33,864 nt of DNA from Alphaproteobacteria bacterium (GTDB lineage Bacteria; Pseudomonadota; Alphaproteobacteria; UBA9655). Both the position numbers and the translations under genes were made by a program. The notes under the pieces were generated by a model. The model did no database searches. It saw only the letters and a program-made list of their open reading frames with translations, and was not told where the DNA came from. The stretch's first letter is position 1. Each line of letters starts with the position of its first letter. The stretch is from the NCBI GenBank assembly GCA_013287665.1, contig JABDDK010000015.1, positions 1 to 33,864 on the forward strand, in the 5' to 3' direction. This document shows positions 7,303-15,619 of the stretch, one piece after another.

Positions 7303-8715
7303 TTATGCTTTAGTTCTCTCATACCAGAACAAGCATCTATCACTATCCGGAACTATTTGTTTTTTTACGATTTTCGCACGAGATTTTATCTGTTTCTCAA
7401 ATTCTTCGACATGATAATCCGGAAAAATATCTTCTCTGACAGCCAGCATTTTCTGAACCGTAGGATCTGATTTTGGCACAAACTCAATGATTCCTTGAGG
7501 TGCAATATTAATTAGCCATTCCACAACTTGTTTTAGGGGAATATTTTGCGCAATCGCTAGATGGTGTTCAAATGCAAGGGCAATCAAGGCATCTACCTTT
7601 GTTCTGGAGTCGAATCCTTGCCTTTCGGTTTGCATCCACCCTTGATCAGGACTTGGATTGGATGCATCGAAGTATAAGGATAGAAAGGGCAAATTTAACT
7701 TTTGAGCCCGTGAAAATCCTAAATCCACAGCTTGTTGATCAAAGTCAAACCCAACGACATATTCTGCACCCGATGAGAGAGCACTCACACTGTAGTTTCC
7801 CGTATTACAGCCAAGGTCCACTAGGATTTTTGGCTTAACTTTAGCGACAAAATCACTAACAAACTGGTGCTTCTCATCTACTCCTTGAGAGGAATACGTA
7901 TTCACGTCAGCATAGTCTCCCCAGATGGTTTTACCTTTGTCTGCTGGAGTTAACTTAGATATCCAGTTTCTGAGCTGAGTTAAAAGTCCCCGGTAGGCCG
8001 TCTTAGATAGCTCCCTACAGGATTTTGCTCTCTGGACAGCAGAATCAGGTGAATGAATCGCCTTCTTATCAAGTTTTGCTTTCAACATGACTTGCGTTAG
8101 CATGTTCAAAGAGAACCTTTTTGTTTTTGGGATGAGTTTTGCGAGGTCGATAGTTGTAATCCCCTGCATCGAACCCCGGAACCAGGCATTGTGGCTTATA
8201 CCTACAACGGAACGGAGTAGAAGGGGATTTAGAAACTGCTCACAAAATTGTCGATATCCACCCCAAAACTCTCCTTTTTTATAAGGCCTGATCGAAAGTA
8301 AATCTATGAAGATAGGTTTTGAGCCAACGAACTGAACGTTATAGGCTGTTGCATCTGAAAGTACTGCATCGTTTTCCAGCAAAAACAACTGAAAATCGAG
8401 ATGATGAAGTGCTGCAGCCTTGAGCTGGTGGAAACTCCATTCATAGGGATAAGATATGTAAGGAATGCGGGGATGCTCTAAAACATACGCAATTGTCGAA
8501 TCTTTAAAAGGCCATTGATCTTTCTCAAGCTCTTTAAACTCGCATAAATACCCAGCCTCTACGGCCTTTGATAAGACTCCATTATCCCGTAATTTGCTAT
8601 AATCAGATCGAGCAATTTCACTGACTGTCCGTAAAATTTGATTTCCAAAAACATATACCTTTCCCGCAGGATCTCGAAAAGATCCGGGGACTTGTGCAAG
8701 ACTTTTTGAGGCCAT
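7303..8715 (-). CDS. NoeA-like protein with C-terminal SAM-dependent methyltransferase domain
   Basis: A 470-residue soluble protein. The C-terminal half is a class I methyltransferase: SAM-binding motif VDLGCNTGNYS at 299-309, followed by VVGFDFDQQAVD. The N-terminal half matches what I recall of the rhizobial nodulation protein NoeA family, with motifs DATAYNVQF and FWGGYRQFCEQFLNPLLL. Within it D121-x4-N126 followed by D138 (PIFIDLLS) has the spacing of the catalytic loop and metal-binding Asp of small-molecule kinases, so a kinase-like fold is possible. It follows the small LDPG peptide gene by 13 bp and precedes the sulfatase by 48 bp. The ribosome binding site is weak (GAGAT about 10 nt upstream). 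Likely role: modification of a sugar or lipid-linked glycan; substrate unknown. Confidence 0.75.
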   Translation of the reverse strand: MASKSLAQVPGSFRDPAGKVYVFGNQILRTVSEIARSDYSKLRDNGVLSKAVEAGYLCEFKELEKDQWPFKDSTIAYVLEHPRIPYISYPYEWSFHQLKAAALHHLDFQLFLLENDAVLSDATAYNVQFVGSKPIFIDLLSIRPYKKGEFWGGYRQFCEQFLNPLLLRSVVGISHNAWFRGSMQGITTIDLAKLIPKTKRFSLNMLTQVMLKAKLDKKAIHSPDSAVQRAKSCRELSKTAYRGLLTQLRNWISKLTPADKGKTIWGDYADVNTYSSQGVDEKHQFVSDFVAKVKPKILVDLGCNTGNYSVSALSSGAEYVVGFDFDQQAVDLGFSRAQKLNLPFLSLYFDASNPSPDQGWMQTERQGFDSRTKVDALIALAFEHHLAIAQNIPLKQVVEWLINIAPQGIIEFVPKSDPTVQKMLAVREDIFPDYHVEEFEKQIKSRAKIVKKQIVPDSDRCLFWYERTKA

Positions 8716-8728
8716 CAGAACAATATCT

Positions 8729-8926
8729 CTACTTTTTTGCTTTGATTAAACTAGAAAAAAAATCTTTCACCCGTTGATAAAAAAATGAAACCGCCGTAGC
8801 GCCTACAGCAATTCCACCAACTAGCCATTGCAAAACAATGCTCGTTGCACCTGGATCAAGGTAAGCATGGGCAGGTGAATCAAGGGAGATAAAAACGATG
8901 GTCGCGAGTAATAGAAATTTTTTCAT
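8729..8926 (-). CDS. Small exported LDPG-motif membrane peptide
   Basis: A 65-residue protein: signal peptide MKKFLLLATIVFISLDSPAHA, then the motif YLDPGATSIVLQ, one transmembrane segment (about residues 28-50) and a short basic tail (YQRVKDFFSSLIKAKK). The start at 8926 is preferred over an upstream in-frame ATG at 8986 because it opens the signal peptide and has AAGGA about 10 nt upstream. Small proteins beginning with a signal and YLDPGTGS-like motif recur, as I remember, beside polysaccharide and sulfatase genes in many bacteria, but I know of no assigned function. It is the first gene of the five-gene run ending at 2640 and may be an accessory subunit of the membrane sulfatase-fold enzyme. 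Confidence 0.75.
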   Translation of the reverse strand: MKKFLLLATIVFISLDSPAHAYLDPGATSIVLQWLVGGIAVGATAVSFFYQRVKDFFSSLIKAKK

Positions 8927-9102
8927 CTGTGAAGTTTCCTTTTCTATTTCATTTAAAATAAGCATCTCTGAAGAAGATGATATCAATTAACAGCTCTCAT
9001 TCTATTATTCAAGTCCTATTTTAAAAGGGAAAAGTTTCAATTTAATAGAAAATTCACAGAAAAAATTATTAATATTTATCCTATTAGTAATCGCTTTACT
9101 GG

Positions 9103-11514
9103 TTAACCCCAAAAGCTCAACCTTTGCCTACAAAATTCATCTAATCGTCTACGAAGTAAAATCATAGTAATTAGCATAAGAAAGACTCCGAAAGAAATAC
9201 CCATAGCCCAAAGAAGTGTGCGGGGTAGATAATTCATTTTAATTGTATAATTACCTGGGGGAACGATGACCCCTCGGAAGGTGCCATTTATCTTAATAAT
9301 AGGAGTTTCCACTCCATTCACAGTGGCTCTCCAATTTTTATGCCAATTATCTGTTAGCACCACCAGCGTTCTTGTTAAGGCCGTATCACTTATCTCAACC
9401 TCTGTATTTTTATAGGAAGTGATTTGAGACTCGTGGATATGATGATGAAAATCCTTGGGCAAATTCATTGATTGGTGAATTTCATTATTATTGTGTAACG
9501 CTACTGAGAAAGAACGTGGCAGCACGTATGGATTTTCAAAAACCGAACTCAACGACCAAAGCAATTCTGCTGGCGTTTCGTAAACCAACTTCATTCCCTG
9601 CTTAAGGAGTTCTTCTTTATAGGCCACATAATGAGAAGGTAAAATAATATATTTAACACCTAATAAATTAATGTCATTCCAATTTATTTTATGATCTTGT
9701 GGGGTATCCTTTATGACTCTGAGTGTAGGAAATTCACCCCCATGATCAGCGTTAAGATGAATGGCTGAATCGAAGAAGGCTCTATATGATGGCAGAACAC
9801 CTGGGTTCATAGATGTAATTTCTTGAATTTGAAACGCCGCCCCCAATTCTGGATACAAGCCAAGACTTGAAAAATTCAATGTACGATATAAACCAACGTT
9901 TTTACGCACGTATTCAATAGCTGGCGGTGGCGTTGTAAAAAATTCATTCTTTCGATGGCGTAGCATCTTGCTATGAACCATGAGTTCAACAAACATGCCA
10001 CCTACAAGGCAATACAAAACAGAGGATGATAGAATAATGTTTTTGGTAAATCTTATTGAAATAAGTACTGAAATCATAATTGCCGTTAATACAGCGAACA
10101 AAAGCAGGCCACTGAATTTATAAAAGATATGAGGCTCATGGAGACCGAAAAGATTATATACAAGAAGCATTGTATATAGCCCACCAGCGAGCAGAAACAT
10201 GGCGAGCAGAATTCGCGCATTATGTCGTTGTAAATTATCAATGCCGAGCCCTACAAGAATAACCGAAGGAACTATGATAGCGGCCCACCAATATTGGCAA
10301 CCAAAATGGCCTATAATAGGAATTTTTGAAATAAAACCTACATGCTTGCATTCAAATATGCGTATAAAGATCAACATAATACAGACCATACTTGCTATTG
10401 CCAATGGCCTATATTTTCCTTTTTGTAGTGTTAAACAGCACCCCGCAAAGGCGATAGCGATAACGCTCATATGATAAACCGTATTCCCGTTGATACCCCA
10501 TGCGCCAGGCTCAATAGCGTTATATAATTCAAAGAAATGAGTCGAAGAAAAAAGTGAAGCAAACGATTGAGGAAAGAGTATGGGATAGAAAGTTCTCTTA
10601 CTATAATTTTCAATAATTCCAGAGCTCTTAATATTTTCAAAAATAGGAAAATAAACAAAAGCTAACAACAATATTGATAATATAAAAGCCAACCCTTGAA
10701 GAACAAACACTGACATTCCAGAAGAATAATTTAATTTTCCTTGGCTAATTTTCGCAAAAATGTACCCAATGATGAGCGCATAAATAGCAATGAGCGAGAC
10801 GACAGTTGTTGGAATAAATGTACACGAGAGAAAGACGGCAAATGAGAAAGCAACGGCCACAAATCGTGTCACTTTTGGAACATCAATAAAGTGAAATGAA
10901 ACAAAAAGACACATTGGAATATAAAGATAACTCTGAGTAACATTCGAGCCAAAATTTGCTGCCGAATATCCATTGAGCAAATAAATAATTGCAGCACCAG
11001 TGCCCGCTAGAACCGATAAATCTAGTTTCTCTCGTGCCACTCTGTACATAAAAAATATCGAGAAATAGAGAAGGAACAACATAACTGAGGTGTAGACTAT
11101 CGATTGATTACCCAATAAAGAATGAATCAAGGTGAAAGCAGAAAATTTCAGATCGACAAGAGTCTCTGGCCCTAGCGACCCCGCTGCGGAATATGGATTC
11201 CAATAGGGTGATTGACCTGTTGTTATGGAATGCCTCATAAACCCAATCATTGGCTCTGATTGAAAGACGGCACCCCCTGCATCATTATAGCCGGCATGCC
11301 ATCCCGTCGAATTAGGGAGATTATAAAACGTCTTTTTCTTCGCGTTCTGACGGTGTTGTTGAATCTGATCTGTCAGACGAAGACTTGCACCTTTAAAGAT
11401 GACATCTGGAAAGACTGCAAGGATTAAAACGAAAGCAATGATAAAAGCTTCAATAATCTTATGCCTTGACATAAGCAATTGAAAAGATGCGATTTTTGAT
11501 TTAATCATATCCAT
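9103..11514 (-). CDS. YfhO-family polytopic membrane protein (probable GT-C-type glycosyltransferase)
   Basis: An 803-residue protein with about a dozen transmembrane helices and a periplasmic C-terminal domain. Family marks are the first extracytoplasmic loop with DAGGAVFQSEP and SPYWNPYSAAGSLGPE (about residues 77-116), and the C-terminal block NWRATVNG ... NGTFRGVIVPPGNYTI followed by a last transmembrane helix. YfhO proteins in Firmicutes transfer sugar from a lipid carrier onto lipoteichoic acid; in a Gram-negative the acceptor would differ. It starts nine bases after the GT2 stop, so the two are coupled. An alternative start two codons in (11508) is equally likely; AAAGAG is the only ribosome-binding-like sequence. 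The Asp near the first loop would be the catalytic candidate, by analogy with other GT-C enzymes. Confidence 0.8.
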   Translation of the reverse strand: MDMIKSKIASFQLLMSRHKIIEAFIIAFVLILAVFPDVIFKGASLRLTDQIQQHRQNAKKKTFYNLPNSTGWHAGYNDAGGAVFQSEPMIGFMRHSITTGQSPYWNPYSAAGSLGPETLVDLKFSAFTLIHSLLGNQSIVYTSVMLFLLYFSIFFMYRVAREKLDLSVLAGTGAAIIYLLNGYSAANFGSNVTQSYLYIPMCLFVSFHFIDVPKVTRFVAVAFSFAVFLSCTFIPTTVVSLIAIYALIIGYIFAKISQGKLNYSSGMSVFVLQGLAFILSILLLAFVYFPIFENIKSSGIIENYSKRTFYPILFPQSFASLFSSTHFFELYNAIEPGAWGINGNTVYHMSVIAIAFAGCCLTLQKGKYRPLAIASMVCIMLIFIRIFECKHVGFISKIPIIGHFGCQYWWAAIIVPSVILVGLGIDNLQRHNARILLAMFLLAGGLYTMLLVYNLFGLHEPHIFYKFSGLLLFAVLTAIMISVLISIRFTKNIILSSSVLYCLVGGMFVELMVHSKMLRHRKNEFFTTPPPAIEYVRKNVGLYRTLNFSSLGLYPELGAAFQIQEITSMNPGVLPSYRAFFDSAIHLNADHGGEFPTLRVIKDTPQDHKINWNDINLLGVKYIILPSHYVAYKEELLKQGMKLVYETPAELLWSLSSVFENPYVLPRSFSVALHNNNEIHQSMNLPKDFHHHIHESQITSYKNTEVEISDTALTRTLVVLTDNWHKNWRATVNGVETPIIKINGTFRGVIVPPGNYTIKMNYLPRTLLWAMGISFGVFLMLITMILLRRRLDEFCRQRLSFWG

Positions 11515-11523
11515 CTCTTTTTG

Positions 11524-12312
11524 TTAAAACCAGTAAACAAGATTGAATCTGTGCAAAAATGTCCGAAGCAAACAATACCCATAGCCTATACCTTCCTTAT
11601 GGAAAATAAACTTAGAAACTCCATACACGCGGACTCCTTGCGCCCCCGGAATGTATTTAATATTTCCCCCCACGAGAATGGACTTAAAAGTAATTTCAGG
11701 GCTTATACTGAACCTGTTCTGACTTAAGCCAACCCCTAAGGTTTCTCGTCGTCTGAACATTTTAAATGCGTAGGTTGAATCAGGAATCTGTTGCCCTAAA
11801 ACGATTCGCACGCCACGTCTGAAAAAAAACTGGAAGAACTTATATTTAAAAGGAATTGTCTTATCATGGCCAGGTATGAGATACCGTGAACATTGAGCAA
11901 GTGTTGCCCCTTTTTCCATTTCCTCATAGAGCTGAGGAATCAGTTGAATGGGATCTACCGCATCTGCAGATACAAAGATACAATAACGACCATGACCATG
12001 AGCGGTACCATACCTGACAGCCGCTCCATAGCCACGACGATGAAGTGAGCGACGAATCACTCGAATGAGGAGTACATCCTTATTCTCTTCTCCCCATTGC
12101 ATAGCTAAATCATATGTATTATCATCACTTTTATCATCCACAACGACAATTTCAGTGGTGAAGGGTTGTCCTTGAACCACATCACGAACACTGTCCAAGA
12201 TTCCAACTATATTTTCAGCCTCATTCAAACAAGGAATAACTATAGTCAAGTCAACAGGGTCATCCAAAAAATGTTTGACAGGCATGGCTTGTATATTGTC
12301 GTTTTTACTCAT
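11524..12312 (-). CDS. GT2-family glycosyltransferase (polyprenyl-phosphate glycosyltransferase-like)
   Basis: A 262-residue GT-A fold enzyme without obvious transmembrane segments. The N-terminal signature DLTIVIPCLNEAENI (21-35), VVVDDKSDDNT (56-66) and a SADAVDP block (115-121) in the DxD position resemble dolichol/undecaprenyl-phosphate sugar synthases. GAGGGAACT directly before the ATG supports the start. It is followed after nine bases by the YfhO gene, and the flippase-like gene lies upstream on the same strand. The combination suggests that it charges a polyprenyl phosphate with one sugar, which is then flipped and used by YfhO. Sugar identity cannot be read from sequence. Confidence 0.85.
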   Translation of the reverse strand: MSKNDNIQAMPVKHFLDDPVDLTIVIPCLNEAENIVGILDSVRDVVQGQPFTTEIVVVDDKSDDNTYDLAMQWGEENKDVLLIRVIRRSLHRRGYGAAVRYGTAHGHGRYCIFVSADAVDPIQLIPQLYEEMEKGATLAQCSRYLIPGHDKTIPFKYKFFQFFFRRGVRIVLGQQIPDSTYAFKMFRRRETLGVGLSQNRFSISPEITFKSILVGGNIKYIPGAQGVRVYGVSKFIFHKEGIGYGYCLLRTFLHRFNLVYWF

Positions 12313-12333
12313 AGTTCCCTCTATATCAATACA

Positions 12334-12339
12334 ATTATA
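12334..12339 (-). promoter_or_regulatory. Possible -10 element for the GT2-yfhO pair
   Basis: A perfect TATAAT on the minus strand lies 21 bp before the GT2 start codon. No convincing -35 is seen at the usual distance (the region is T-rich), so the assignment is tentative. It sits in the 122-bp gap between the flippase-like gene and the GT2 gene. Confidence 0.3.
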
Positions 12340-12389
12340 AGAACTCGAAAATCAAAAAACCCGTATCACATCTATTTTTAAATTGCTAG

Positions 12390-12417
12390 AAAAATTTACT
12401 CAGCCGATTTTTAATCG
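12390..12417 (-). terminator. Weak hairpin after the flippase-like gene
   Basis: Minus strand, 18 bp past the stop at 12435: CGATT-aaa-AATCG (12405-12417), then a short T-rich stretch (AAATTTTTC) some ten bases later. The stem is only five base pairs, so termination here would be inefficient at best; the GT2 gene downstream may be partly read through. Confidence 0.25.
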
Positions 12418-12434
12418 AAGAATTAATTTTGTAT

Positions 12435-13427
12435 TTAAGAACTCATTTCTCTCTCAACCTTGGCATAAGTTGCAAACAATGAATTCCCATTTAAGAAAAG
12501 ACAAACAACCCCACCTATCGATCCTACAAGCAATACTGTAAAGTGCCATGAAAGCGCAAAAGCAAGAGTTGCTGGCCCTTCATAACCCATAAATGCCATG
12601 CTTGATTGAATTGCAAACTCCATCACACCAATCTGAGCAGGTAAAAGGGGGACGAAACAAGCAAGTACTGCGTATATCATCACAAGCCAGCTTTCAAAAA
12701 ATGAAAGAATAAACCCAAATGACTTCGCAAAAAACCATAAGACTCCTACTTCCATTCCCCATATAAGGATCGTCAACGTTATAAATTGGAAAAAAGAACG
12801 CCGGGAGAGAACGCCTCTTGTTCCTTGTATAAATTCTCGAAGTATAGGTTCAAAAAAGTGTGTGATGCGCTTAGGCAATAAATTCAATAACTTTAAAAAT
12901 AGGGTGGAAAAACGACTTGTATATTTAGATAATACCAACAAGGCCACGAGTCCAATAAGTGACGCGCTCCCGGTAATCAAGGCAAAATTATGAATCCATT
13001 CAGGCATTGGAATTACATACAATACCAATAATGACATGAGGCAAATCAAAATAAGTTCTGACAGACGTTCAATCAAAACGGTCGCTAAAATATAACTTTT
13101 CGATAACGGCGTATTTTTTCCAAGTATGTATACTCGGACTAAATCGCCCCCACGCGCAGGTAAAAGATTATTAGCTAAGGCTCCAATCATGATTGCAGAG
13201 AAGAAAGGATAAACACTCATCTTCCTCATGTTTGGAAAAAGGCTTCTCCACCGCAACGCTCGTAAATAGATTCCCATTAAAAGAAGAGAAACTGCACAAA
13301 GTATATCACTGATCTGCACTGTACGCATCGCTTGTAATATAGCGGAAGTCCCAGTTTTACTGATCAGCCAGTATAACACACCTAGACCTATTCCGAGTCC
13401 CAACACTTTCAAAAAAATATTTTTCAT
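12435..13427 (-). CDS. Flippase-like membrane protein (LPG_synthase_TM / UPF0104 family)
   Basis: A 330-residue protein with about eight transmembrane helices and the family motif NNLLPARGGDLVRVYILG (86-103), a YLRALRWRSLF segment (54-64) and a late LLPAQIGVMEFA motif. These mark the lysylphosphatidylglycerol-synthase transmembrane region family, often annotated as flippase-like and frequently linked with glycosyltransferases; it lacks the C-terminal aminoacyl-transferase domain of MprF. The start at 13427 has only a short AGG four bases upstream. It is the first gene of the minus-strand group GT2-YfhO, and divergent from the polysaccharide operon. Possible role: flipping the polyprenyl-linked sugar or handling lipid in that system (inference). 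Confidence 0.8.
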   Translation of the reverse strand: MKNIFLKVLGLGIGLGVLYWLISKTGTSAILQAMRTVQISDILCAVSLLLMGIYLRALRWRSLFPNMRKMSVYPFFSAIMIGALANNLLPARGGDLVRVYILGKNTPLSKSYILATVLIERLSELILICLMSLLVLYVIPMPEWIHNFALITGSASLIGLVALLVLSKYTSRFSTLFLKLLNLLPKRITHFFEPILREFIQGTRGVLSRRSFFQFITLTILIWGMEVGVLWFFAKSFGFILSFFESWLVMIYAVLACFVPLLPAQIGVMEFAIQSSMAFMGYEGPATLAFALSWHFTVLLVGSIGGVVCLFLNGNSLFATYAKVEREMSS

Positions 13428-13740
13428 GCCTACAACACCATTTTCTTATGAATGACCCCATGTTATTAGTCTATTTTAGAAATTTTGCAAAACCTTAACC
13501 ATCACCTTACGGATAGCAGGTTGAAAAGTACGAGAAAAAACTCATCTTTTTTGCTAGCGATTTGCAACAAAAGATTTCAAATGAAAAATATAATCCTTTC
13601 AATAAAAAAGGATCAAATCACTTTTTAATACAATCATCAAGAAAAAAACGTTACACAAACTTTAAATGACTTTTAACTTGCTAGGAACAATGAAAGATGC
13701 TAATTGCCTACAAACAAGACGATTTGATGGAGAAATTTTA
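13428..13740. other. Divergent intergenic region between the flippase-like gene and the polysaccharide operon
   Basis: No gene is seen. The region is strongly AT-rich and should carry promoters in both directions. The only distinct element is the TATAAT/inverted-repeat cluster at 13589-13613, listed separately. An in-frame upstream ATG at 13666 would extend the reductase by 25 residues but lacks a ribosome binding site and adds sequence foreign to the family. Confidence 0.6.
13589..13613 (+). promoter_or_regulatory. TATAAT overlapping a 7-bp inverted repeat; possible promoter/operator of the polysaccharide operon
   Basis: A perfect TATAAT (13589-13594) is followed directly by ATCCTTT (13593-13599) and AAAGGAT (13607-13613), a perfect inverted repeat with a 7-base spacer. 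If the TATAAT is a -10, transcription would begin within the repeat, a natural position for a repressor site, and leave a leader of about 140 nt. No good -35 lies 16-18 bp upstream (TTGCAA is 21 bp away), so this is tentative. Confidence 0.3.
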
Positions 13741-14616
13741 ATGAAAGTTCTTGTATTTGGTATTTCTGGAATGTTGGGCAACTCCATTTTCCGATATTTC
13801 AATGAACGCGATGAGCATGTGATCTTTGGTACAGCTCGTTCATCATCCTGTTTCAAATATTTCGATCAGAAGACTCATAAAAACATCATAACAAACGTTA
13901 ATGTTGATCAGCCGGACTCTCTTTTAAAAGTCATGAATGATGTAAAACCGGACGTTGTGATCAACTGTATTGGCGTCGTTAAACAGCTCAAACAGGCTTA
14001 CGATCCATTGGAGAGTATTCCCCTAAACTCTCTTCTCCCTCACCGTCTTGCTGAGATTTGCAAGGCTTTTAATGCACGTTTAATTCATATCAGCACGGAC
14101 TGTGTTTTTTCAGGAACCCAAGGATTTTATAAAGAAACAGATTTACCTGATGCAACAGACCTCTATGGTCGCTCGAAATTATTGGGCGAAGTTACCTATT
14201 CGCATACCATAACACTGCGCACATCTATTATTGGGCATGAGTTGACGGGCTCCAGAAGTTTGGTTGACTGGTTTCTTTCACAGAAAGAGAAGACCAAGGG
14301 CTTTACAAAGGCAGTGTTTTCTGGATTCCCTACGGTCGAATTAGCACGCATCATTCATGATACTGTCTTACCACAACCAAAGTTAAGTGGTCTTTATCAT
14401 GTAGCAGCAAATCCGATCAATAAATTTGATCTTTTAACTCTCATTAAGAATACTTATAAAAAGGATATAGAGATTGAACCAACTGACGAACTTATTATTG
14501 ATCGTTCTTTAAACGCAGAACGGTTTAATAAAGAGGCTGGGTACATACCCCCAAGTTGGTCTGATCTCATTAAGTTAATGCACGATTCAAAACGACCAAA
14601 GGGTGATCATGTTTAA
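13741..14616 (+). CDS. RmlD/WbvR-like NAD(P)-dependent sugar-nucleotide reductase
   Basis: A 291-residue extended short-chain dehydrogenase. The N-terminal Rossmann motif is VFGISGMLG (about residues 5-13). ISTDCVFSG holds the catalytic Thr region, YGRSK the YxxxK dyad, and RTSIIG the RmlD-like substrate segment. GGAG about nine bases before the ATG at 13741 sets the start. The next two genes encode a 4,6-dehydratase of the CapE/WbjB type and a WecB-like 2-epimerase. In the UDP-L-FucNAc pathway the reductase (CapF/WbjC/FnlB) is about 370 residues with a C-terminal cupin domain; this protein has none and instead looks like WbvR of the UDP-L-QuiNAc pathway. It is therefore inferred to reduce the C-4 keto group of UDP-2-acetamido-2,6-dideoxy-L-lyxo-4-hexulose. 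It overlaps the next gene by eight bases. Confidence 0.8.
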   Translation: MKVLVFGISGMLGNSIFRYFNERDEHVIFGTARSSSCFKYFDQKTHKNIITNVNVDQPDSLLKVMNDVKPDVVINCIGVVKQLKQAYDPLESIPLNSLLPHRLAEICKAFNARLIHISTDCVFSGTQGFYKETDLPDATDLYGRSKLLGEVTYSHTITLRTSIIGHELTGSRSLVDWFLSQKEKTKGFTKAVFSGFPTVELARIIHDTVLPQPKLSGLYHVAANPINKFDLLTLIKNTYKKDIEIEPTDELIIDRSLNAERFNKEAGYIPPSWSDLIKLMHDSKRPKGDHV

Positions 14617-15619
14617 GGATAAAACCATCTTAATTACGGGTGGAACAGGCTCATTTGGAAATGCTGCTCTGAAAAGGTTTTTATCAACTGATGTTGGTGA
14701 AGTTCGCGTCTTTAGCCGAGACGAGAAGAAGCAAGAAGACATGAGAATTAAACTCAACAACAATAAAGTTAAATATTACATTGGCGATGTTCGCGATTAT
14801 GACAGCGTTTTTCAAGTGACACGTGGAGTTGACTATATCTTTCACGCTGCGGCTCTCAAGCAAGTCCCTTCCTGTGAGTTTTATCCCATGGAAGCCGTTC
14901 GCACAAATGTGCTGGGTGCTGAAAATGTATTAAATGCGTCTATTTCTAATAATGTTAAGAAGGTCATCGTTCTCAGTACGGATAAAGCTGTATATCCAAT
15001 TAATGCAATGGGTATCTCAAAGGCTATGATGGAAAAGTTGATGATTGCCAAATCACGTATGCAAAGTGAAGATCAAACTGTTCTTTGCGCCACACGGTAT
15101 GGCAATGTTATGGCGTCACGTGGATCAGTCATTCCTCTATTCGTGAGCCAAATCAAGGAAAACAAACCATTAACAATCACAGAACCTACGATGACTCGAT
15201 TTTTGATGTCACTTGAAGATTCGGTCGACCTTATTTTATATGCATTTCAAAAGACCCGGCAGGGAGACATTTTTGTTCAAAAAGCTCCCGCATCAACCAT
15301 TGATGTTCTTGCTAATGCCTTGATTGAATTGTTTGGGTCTAAGAGCACAATTCGTTATATTGGGGCTCGTCATGGAGAAAAACTTTACGAATCTCTTCTC
15401 TCTCGGGAAGAGATGGGAAAAGCGGAGGATCTTAAAGAATATTACCGTATTCCGGCCGACAATCGTGATTTAAATCCTGCTAATTATTTTGTCGAAGGAA
15501 CGCCTGGATTGATTACAAATGAGGATTATACATCCCACAATACGACTATTCTTGATGTGGAGGGAGTGAAGAAACTCTTATTAAAGCTCGATTTCATCCA
15601 GGAGCAGCTTCATGCTTAA
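14609..15619 (+). CDS. capE: UDP-GlcNAc 4,6-dehydratase/5-epimerase, CapE/WbjB/FnlA type
   Basis: A 336-residue short-chain dehydrogenase/reductase that should convert UDP-GlcNAc to a 4-keto-6-deoxy-L-hexosamine intermediate. The cofactor motif GGTGSFG lies at 11-17. The active-site block STDKAVYPINAMGISK carries the DK pair and the MxxxK in place of YxxxK that is typical of the CapE/WbjB branch. FHAAALKQVPSCE is the substrate-side motif, and ATRYGNVMASRGSVIPLF a strong family signature. The start at 14609 (ATG, AAGGG five bases upstream) is preferred to GTG at 14603; it overlaps the reductase stop by eight bases. The 3' end overlaps the 2-epimerase gene by eight bases, so the three enzymes are translated as a block. 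Length is normal for the family. Confidence 0.9.
   Translation: MFKDKTILITGGTGSFGNAALKRFLSTDVGEVRVFSRDEKKQEDMRIKLNNNKVKYYIGDVRDYDSVFQVTRGVDYIFHAAALKQVPSCEFYPMEAVRTNVLGAENVLNASISNNVKKVIVLSTDKAVYPINAMGISKAMMEKLMIAKSRMQSEDQTVLCATRYGNVMASRGSVIPLFVSQIKENKPLTITEPTMTRFLMSLEDSVDLILYAFQKTRQGDIFVQKAPASTIDVLANALIELFGSKSTIRYIGARHGEKLYESLLSREEMGKAEDLKEYYRIPADNRDLNPANYFVEGTPGLITNEDYTSHNTTILDVEGVKKLLLKLDFIQEQLHA

Noticed and set aside
14820-14825. CACGTG core as a second parS site
   Set aside because: The flanking bases do not match the parS arms and the site is inside a coding region. The cores at 15117 and 15664 fail the same way; the 15112-15127 16-mer matches only about 11 of 16 bases.
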